DNA from: Micavibrio_B sp048498395
GTDB lineage: Bacteria; Pseudomonadota; Alphaproteobacteria; Micavibrionales; Micavibrionaceae
NCBI GenBank assembly: GCA_048498395.1
Contig: JBEHYB010000042.1
Coordinates: 1 to 19,340, forward strand
Reading direction: 5' to 3'
Length of the DNA: 19,340 nt
The notes beneath the pieces are model-generated. The model saw only the letters and a list, made by a program, of their open reading frames with translations. It made no database searches and had not been told where the DNA came from. Numbering within the stretch: the stretch's first letter is position 1; each line of letters starts with the position of its first letter. The position numbers were made by a program, and so were the translations under genes. Shown here in pieces: positions 14,672 to 19,340 of the stretch.

Positions 14672-15883
14672 TTACGCAACTTTCTTCCAGTTAGTCCCCT
14701 CGGGACGTTCCACACACATGGCAATTCCCATGCCGCCGCCGATACACAGCGTCGCCAGTCCTTTTTGTTTGCCCGTGCGCGCCATTTCATGCAGCAGCGT
14801 GACAAGGATACGTGCACCGCTTGCCCCGATCGGATGGCCGAGCGCGATCGCGCCGCCATTGACGTTTACTTTTGATGTATCGAGGCCAAGTTCCTTGACA
14901 ACGCTGCACGCCTGCGCCGCGAAAGCCTCGTTCGATTCAACCAGATCGAGGTCGCCGACTTTCCATCCGGCTTTCTCAAGCGCTTTCTTCGAAGCCGGGA
15001 TAGGGCCTGTGCCCATAACAGACGGATCGACACCCGCCGTCGCCCATGAGGCGATTTGCGCGAATGGCTCAAGACCACGTTTCTTCGCCTCTGATGCGCG
15101 CATCAGAACAAGGATCGCCGCGCCGTCGTTAATGCCCGATGCGTTACCGGGCGTGACCGTACCGTCTGTTTTAAACGCAGGTTTCAAACCTTTTAGTGTT
15201 TCAACGGTCGTGCCCGCACGTGGAAATTCATCCGTGTCGAAAACGACATCCTGCTTTTTAACCTTGAGAGTTACCGGCACGATCTCCGCCTTGAATTTTC
15301 CGGCCTTGATCGCGGCTTCGGCTTTCTGTTGTGATCCGGCAGAGAATTCGTCCTGCGCTTCGCGCGAGATTTTATATTTCTCCGCTACGTTTTCGGCCGT
15401 GATACCCATGTGATAGTTATTGAAGTAATCCCACAGACCGTCCTTGATCATCGTGTCGGTCATTGTGCCATCGCCCATCTTGACGCCGTTGCGCAGATGC
15501 ATGGCGTGCGGGGCAAGGCTCATATTTTCCTGACCGCCCACCACGACGATATTCGCGTCGCCGGTCAGAATGGCCTGCATGCCGAGCGCGACCGAACGCA
15601 GTCCCGATCCGCAGACCTGATTGATTGTCATCGCCGTTTTCTCGACGGGAATTCCTGACTTTACAGCAGTCTGACGCGCCGGGTTCTGCCCTGCGGCCGC
15701 GGTCAGAACCTGACCGAGAAGAACTTCATCAACTTCTTCAGCTTTCACGCTGCAATCGGCAAGCGCGGCTTTGACAACATGACTTCCGAGTTCGACAGCG
15801 CTCAATGCGCTCAGGCTTCCATTGAAAGATCCAAGGGCTGTGCGTTTGGCGGCAACGATGACGACGGGATCGGAATTTGACAT
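14672..15883 (-). CDS. phaA: acetyl-CoA acetyltransferase (beta-ketothiolase)
   Basis: 403 aa thiolase; condenses two acetyl-CoA to acetoacetyl-CoA, the first PHB step. The catalytic residues are all visible: Cys91 in NQVCGSGLRSVA, His350 in NGGAIALGHPIGASGAR and Cys380 in CIGGGMG. These are the Zoogloea enzyme positions (89, 348, 378) shifted by two, and the length fits the biosynthetic thiolases. The context between phaC and phaB makes PhaA more likely than a fatty-acid thiolase. Ribosome site AAGGA precedes ATG 15883 by a short spacer. A possible promoter (15911-15940) lies in the 53-base gap to phaC, so it may also be transcribed separately from phaC. Confidence 0.94.
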   Translation of the reverse strand: MSNSDPVVIVAAKRTALGSFNGSLSALSAVELGSHVVKAALADCSVKAEEVDEVLLGQVLTAAAGQNPARQTAVKSGIPVEKTAMTINQVCGSGLRSVALGMQAILTGDANIVVVGGQENMSLAPHAMHLRNGVKMGDGTMTDTMIKDGLWDYFNNYHMGITAENVAEKYKISREAQDEFSAGSQQKAEAAIKAGKFKAEIVPVTLKVKKQDVVFDTDEFPRAGTTVETLKGLKPAFKTDGTVTPGNASGINDGAAILVLMRASEAKKRGLEPFAQIASWATAGVDPSVMGTGPIPASKKALEKAGWKVGDLDLVESNEAFAAQACSVVKELGLDTSKVNVNGGAIALGHPIGASGARILVTLLHEMARTGKQKGLATLCIGGGMGIAMCVERPEGTNWKKVA

Positions 15884-15910
15884 GTGAATCCTTGCTATAA
15901 AAACTTGCTT

Positions 15911-15940
15911 GTAATATGCACGCCAGTTTTAATATTTCAA
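15911..15940 (-). promoter_or_regulatory. possible internal promoter for phaA-phaB
   Basis: On the minus strand TTGAAA (15940-15935) and TATTAC (15916-15911) with an 18-base spacer. The -35 overlaps the phaC stop codon. The predicted transcript starts near 15904, leaving about 20 bases with an AAGGA ribosome site before phaA. Matches are moderate, so this is a candidate only. Confidence 0.35.
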
Positions 15941-17121
15941 GATTTGCTTTCAATGCTGCAATGCGAAATCATCCAGTCGCGCATAGGCTTCCAGACATCA
16001 TCTTCCGCCCTGCTTCCGATCATCATGCTAATATGCCCGCAATCCGGCTCGACCATCACCGACCCTTTGATTTTCCGGGCGAGCGGGCGCGCCGATTCCG
16101 GTGGCACGATCTTGTCGCGGCCCGGCACGATCACATAGGAAGGCTTGCTAATATTTGCGGCATCTATTGTCTTGCCGCCTACCTCCCACTCACCAAGCAT
16201 CGGCTTGTTATTGATATACCAGCCGCCAACCGTGTGGCGTACGATCGATGACGGCAGATCGGAGCCGCCATTGACCCAGTCCTCGACAGCCACAAAGAGC
16301 TCGGCTTCCTTGCTTTTTTGATCCATCGCCGCGAAGGCGGAGAATTTACGCGCAATCAGGCCAGCATCCACTCCGGCAAAAATCATCTGCAGCCATTGTG
16401 CCGGCATATAATCCAGATGAATGATCTGTGGCAGACCCTCTTCGGCCCATTTCACAACCGCTTCGGGGAAATTCCCCTTGGCTTTCTGTTTGAAATCCCA
16501 GGGTGTCGCCACAAAACACAGCGCGTCAAAAGCCTTGGGATGCAGTTGGTCGCATGCCGCCAGCAACAAACCACCCATGCAATAACCAAGCCCGACGAGC
16601 GGCAGATCTCCCTGTTTCCTGACCCAGTTCAGGAGCTTTTTCATTTTCTTGTTTAAGGCAAGATCCAGGTTGGCAAGATCCTTATCATTTGTCAGGTTTC
16701 CCCAGTCGACGAGATAGGCTTCGATCCCCTGCTCTGCGCACCAGTCAAGCATCGAACGCCCCGGCAGCAGATCGAGAATTTCCGACCCATTGATCATTGA
16801 CGGGATGACAACCATCCGCGCTTTAATTTTTTTCTTCGGCAGATAATGGAATAACCTTACTTCACCGTCTTCCCATACGACAGGCCGAGTCGTATCCGGA
16901 CGTTTGAAATCATGGAGCTGATAATTCCTGATTCCGGTAACGACCTTTTCCATACTCGATTTTATTTCTTTGCCTTCTGGCTTTTGCCAGAAAGCGTCAT
17001 CGAGATTCTGGTTTTTTTTAAATTGCGGATCGGCCAATGCGCCGGCTGCCAAAGCCATGTGCATCATCAAAGGTTTTTGACGCGCGGCTTTCGAATGAGG
17101 AACATTTGTTGTCTTTTTCAT
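15937..17121 (-). CDS. phaC: short polyhydroxyalkanoate synthase (PhaC), alpha/beta-hydrolase fold
   Basis: 394 aa; polymerises (R)-3-hydroxybutyryl-CoA on granules. The synthase box GYCMGG (179-184) has Cys181 as nucleophile where lipases have Ser. Asp336 in VPGRDKIVP and His363 in CGHISMM complete the triad. Spacing (155 and 27 residues) is close to the class III enzyme of Allochromatium (153 and 29, from memory of C149/D302/H331). YLVDWG (137-141 region) is conserved in all PhaC. At 394 aa it lacks most of the ~200-residue N-terminal domain of class I enzymes (~560-600 aa), so it is class III/IV-like in size, but no phaE or synthase-subunit phaR gene adjoins it. ATG 17121 lacks a ribosome site and a CATAAT box lies seven bases upstream, so the message may be leaderless. 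A depolymerase is less likely, given Cys in the box. Confidence 0.85.
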   Translation of the reverse strand: MKKTTNVPHSKAARQKPLMMHMALAAGALADPQFKKNQNLDDAFWQKPEGKEIKSSMEKVVTGIRNYQLHDFKRPDTTRPVVWEDGEVRLFHYLPKKKIKARMVVIPSMINGSEILDLLPGRSMLDWCAEQGIEAYLVDWGNLTNDKDLANLDLALNKKMKKLLNWVRKQGDLPLVGLGYCMGGLLLAACDQLHPKAFDALCFVATPWDFKQKAKGNFPEAVVKWAEEGLPQIIHLDYMPAQWLQMIFAGVDAGLIARKFSAFAAMDQKSKEAELFVAVEDWVNGGSDLPSSIVRHTVGGWYINNKPMLGEWEVGGKTIDAANISKPSYVIVPGRDKIVPPESARPLARKIKGSVMVEPDCGHISMMIGSRAEDDVWKPMRDWMISHCSIESKS

Positions 17122-17220
17122 GGCCGATATTATGTCTTTACTTTAACCTTTTGCAGAGATGCGAATTTTGTGCATACTGACAGTACATTAGCAACTCACA
17201 TTAATCCAAGAAGGTGATGC
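17122..17220. promoter_or_regulatory. divergent phaC/phaR control region with TGC-rich dyads
   Basis: 99 bases serve both promoters. For phaC a CATAAT box (17134-17129, minus strand) lies seven bases before the ATG. For phaR, TTGCAG (17151-17156) and CATACT (17173-17178) are 16 bases apart and the ribosome site AAGGTG is at 17211-17216. TTTGC-N6-GCGAA (17150-17165, one mismatch) and ATGC-N9-GCAT (17159-17175) overlap between the two promoters. PhaR repressors are known to bind TGC-rich sites, so this is the natural place for autoregulation; that is inference. Confidence 0.45.
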
Positions 17221-17730
17221 ATGGCCGCAAAAAAGGGCAGCGACAAGCCGGTAGTTATTAAAAAATACGCAAACCGTCGTCTCTATGATACAGGCCGCAG
17301 TTCTTATGTAACACTTGATGATCTTTGCGAGATGATCAAGGACGGTTATGAATTTGTCGTCTATGACGCGAAATCCGGCGACGACCTCACCCGCCAGGTT
17401 TTGACACAGATCATCGTCGAACAGGAAGGCAAAGGCGAAACAAATCTTCTGCCTGTCAATTTCCTTCGCCAGCTTATCGGTTTCTACGGCAACAACGTCT
17501 CGCCGCTCGTCCCGAATTATCTCGAGCAGACTTTTGCCGCTTTCACAAAAAATCAGGATCAGTTTCGCGAGCAGATGAGCAAGTCTTTAGGACCTATCGC
17601 ACCTCTGCAGGCGTTTGAAGAAATCGCCAAACAAAATATGGCGATGTTTGAAAATGCATTGAAAGCTTTTGGAAATTTCGGTGCCGGTTTCCCTGTACCG
17701 GGAACCAAGCCAACATCCGAAGATAAATAA
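17221..17730 (+). CDS. phaR: PHB synthesis repressor PhaR
   Basis: 169 aa. Residues 13-69 form the PHB/PHA accumulation regulator DNA-binding domain, opening with the hallmark IKKYANRRLYDTGRSSYVTL. Residues ~73-112 (NLLPVNFLRQLIGFYGN) are the second conserved PHB_acc region. The tail is Phe/Gly/Pro-rich, suiting contact with polymer. Known members repress phasin and PHB genes and release DNA on binding PHB granules or oligomers. It is divergent from phaC, sharing a 99-base control region. Ribosome site AAGGTG is four bases from ATG 17221. It is not the unrelated Bacillus PhaR synthase subunit, which lacks this DNA-binding signature. Its stop is nine bases from the converging EAL gene. Confidence 0.94.
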   Translation: MAAKKGSDKPVVIKKYANRRLYDTGRSSYVTLDDLCEMIKDGYEFVVYDAKSGDDLTRQVLTQIIVEQEGKGETNLLPVNFLRQLIGFYGNNVSPLVPNYLEQTFAAFTKNQDQFREQMSKSLGPIAPLQAFEEIAKQNMAMFENALKAFGNFGAGFPVPGTKPTSEDK

Positions 17731-17747
17731 CAATCCGGTTTATTTAT
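17723..17747. terminator. AT-rich hairpin at the convergent gene ends
   Basis: ATAAATAA (17723-17730) and TTATTTAT (17740-17747) are exact inverted repeats with a nine-base loop. Each arm carries the TAA stop of one of the two converging genes (phaR on plus, the EAL gene on minus). The stem has no G or C, so it is a weak terminator if one at all. Confidence 0.35.
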
Positions 17748-19340
17748 ATTGCCTGCCGGCACCACGGAGCTCGTTCTCCTGTGGTAACCAGATGCGATCC
17801 ATCGACGGCATACTATAGGCAAAGCCCTGAATATGATTGATGCCGCCCTGCGCAAGGATATCGGCTTCCGCAATCGTTTCAGCACCCTCACCGACTGTCT
17901 GAATATCCATCGCCCCGGCCAGTGACTGCAGCACATTGATAAACAGCATATTATCTTTCTGCGCCATATTACGCACGAATGACTTATCGATTTTGACCAT
18001 ATCCAGTTTCAGGTCTCGCAGATGCGTGAAGGCTGTCTGTCCTGCACCGAAATCATCGAGAGCAATTTGGCAGCCAAGGTCACGCAGTGTTTTTATAACG
18101 CGTATCGTCTGCTGAACATTGTTCATGGCGGCGCTCTCGGTAATTTCTACGATCAGGCGCTTCGCGACATCAGGCGAGCGGCGCAGGTCGTTTTGAATTT
18201 CATGCAGCCATTGCGGATCGGTCAGGCTGTGATTGGACACGTTCACCGACAAGACCAGTTCGGGAAATATCCTGAGTTCCTGTATGGCGCGGCGCGTACT
18301 GAAATGATCGACAAGGCGGGTCATTCCCATTTTCTCGACCGCATCAATAAAATGCCCGGCCGGCACCATCCGGCCTTCTTCATCGATCAGGCGGATCAGG
18401 CATTCATAGAATGATGCATCGTTTGTCCTGGTATTGACGATTTTCTGATAGGCCAGATGAACACGACCGTCACGGAAAGCTTTTAAAAACTGATCGCCGA
18501 TGGCCAGGTAATCCTTGAATCCCCTGACCTCACCCTTGATGCTTTCGCTATAAGCGACGAAACAGCCACGGCCACGGTTCTTTGCTTCACGTAAAGCCTG
18601 TTCGGCGCGAATTTGAACAGTCTCTGCTTTGATATCCGGCGTATCGAAGGAAACGCCGCCGATCGACACCATGTTATTGATAACATGTCCGCCGATTTCA
18701 AATCCCTTATTGTAGAAACCTTTAATGATGCCGTAGGCGGTTTCATACATTTCCGACTGCGCGCCGCTTTTGAAAAAGACACCGAAAAGATCGCCATGAA
18801 TTCTCGTGACGACAGCATTCCCGTTCGTCAGCTTTTTAAGACGCAATTCCGTCTGGTTGAGAAGTTCATCGGCATTCTGCATGCCGTAAGTCTCATTGAT
18901 CAACGACATGTGATCGACACCGATCGCGAGGAAATAACCGCGCGCTTCGCCCTGCCTACGCTGATCAAGATATGCTTCAATCTGGTACTGGATTGATTTG
19001 CGCGCGGCATTGGGTAGCAACGCAAATGATATATTTTCGCTGCCCGCCTTGTTGGCGCTGACCGCCTGTGCGGCCTCGTCAATCGCGATCACGCTCTGGA
19101 TACTTTTTTTGCCGGTAATGGAATCTTTTTGTACGGACCCGGTTTCAAAAACCGCGAGCTGCTGGCCGTCCGAGCGCCGCAGACGATAATTCAGCGTAAA
19201 ATCAACCGCACTGCCCTCGCATTCACCGATAAGGCGGTTCAGGACGAACTGACGCTCGACTACGGGACGATTTCCGGCGCCGGCGGCTTCTCGATGGTTT
19301 GCCGCTGCCGGGCCGGGAACTGCCGGGGCGTCGTGACGAG
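17740..19340 (-). CDS. GGDEF(degenerate)-EAL cyclic-di-GMP protein, N-terminus beyond window edge
   Basis: The frame is open from the right edge (codon 19338-19336) to TAA 17742-17740, giving 532 visible residues. The GTG at 19092 is only an internal codon. The edge-proximal ~80 residues look like a PAS-type sensor (VLNRLIGECEG, FTLNYRLRRSDGQQL). A GGDEF-like domain follows, but its signature reads HGDLF (about 18798-18784), so cyclase activity is unlikely. The EAL domain keeps all key residues: ECL (Ala replaced by Cys, Glu kept), SVNVS, EITES, DDFGAG, KID, GEGAET and QGFAYSMP. It is therefore probably an active c-di-GMP phosphodiesterase, or a receptor. No membrane segment is visible in this part. 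It converges on phaR. Whether further sensor domains precede it cannot be seen. Confidence 0.87.
   Translation of the reverse strand, partial: RHDAPAVPGPAAANHREAAGAGNRPVVERQFVLNRLIGECEGSAVDFTLNYRLRRSDGQQLAVFETGSVQKDSITGKKSIQSVIAIDEAAQAVSANKAGSENISFALLPNAARKSIQYQIEAYLDQRRQGEARGYFLAIGVDHMSLINETYGMQNADELLNQTELRLKKLTNGNAVVTRIHGDLFGVFFKSGAQSEMYETAYGIIKGFYNKGFEIGGHVINNMVSIGGVSFDTPDIKAETVQIRAEQALREAKNRGRGCFVAYSESIKGEVRGFKDYLAIGDQFLKAFRDGRVHLAYQKIVNTRTNDASFYECLIRLIDEEGRMVPAGHFIDAVEKMGMTRLVDHFSTRRAIQELRIFPELVLSVNVSNHSLTDPQWLHEIQNDLRRSPDVAKRLIVEITESAAMNNVQQTIRVIKTLRDLGCQIALDDFGAGQTAFTHLRDLKLDMVKIDKSFVRNMAQKDNMLFINVLQSLAGAMDIQTVGEGAETIAEADILAQGGINHIQGFAYSMPSMDRIWLPQENELRGAGRQYK

Noticed and set aside
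14613..15413. 266-codon open frame on plus strand
   Set aside because: Antisense to phaA, whose catalytic residues and frame are clear; product has no family features.
17559..17936. 125-codon minus-strand frame spanning the phaR end
   Set aside because: Overlaps phaR antisense and the EAL gene in another frame; both real genes explain the region.
17740..19092. EAL protein starting at GTG 19092
   Set aside because: The frame stays open upstream to the window edge and encodes PAS-like sequence, so this GTG is most likely internal.

Overview
The window looks like a chromosomal segment of an alphaproteobacterium. The main evidence is the set of families: a complete polyhydroxybutyrate (PHB) gene set with the repressor PhaR, a small DUF465 protein near purE-purK, and a ribbon-helix-helix protein placed directly after fumC. 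Base composition is middling (about 53% G+C in a sampled stretch of fumC, about 32% at the start of an unknown gene near 5.5 kb). I cannot fix the order or genus from sequence reading alone. I see no rRNA, tRNA, CRISPR array, insertion sequence or phage gene.

Layout. 1-5107 is all minus strand: pfkA, two PH-domain membrane proteins and ilvD form a tight operon with gaps or overlaps of only a few bases. A cell-wall L,D-transpeptidase gene follows; it has its own extended -10 promoter and runs off the left edge. At 5108-5250 transcription diverges. 5251-10674 is plus strand: a DUF465 gene, then an AT-rich pair of unrecognised genes with their own strong promoter, then purE-purK, then a translationally chained trio of exported protein, fumC and RHH regulator. 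A hairpin-forming palindromic repeat (10664-10734) closes this block and faces the end of a large AsmA-family gene.

10750-17121 is minus strand: phaC, phaA, phaB, then asmA-like. phaR is divergent from phaC. A large gene with a degenerate GGDEF and a well-preserved EAL domain converges on phaR and runs off the right edge.

How the genes work together: PhaA condenses two acetyl-CoA, PhaB reduces the product with NADPH, and the short PhaC polymerises it. PhaR probably senses polymer or granule state and represses its targets. PfkA feeds glycolysis, fumarase serves the TCA cycle, IlvD serves branched-chain amino acids and PurE/PurK serve purines. YcbB-like and AsmA-like proteins serve the envelope.

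The least ordinary part is 5465-6787. A near-consensus promoter overlaps a perfect dyad. It drives a gene split by one extra base in a run of nine A (either transcriptional slippage, a sequencing error or a decaying gene). A second unknown membrane protein follows, then a dyad around the likely purE promoter, which may make a leaderless transcript.
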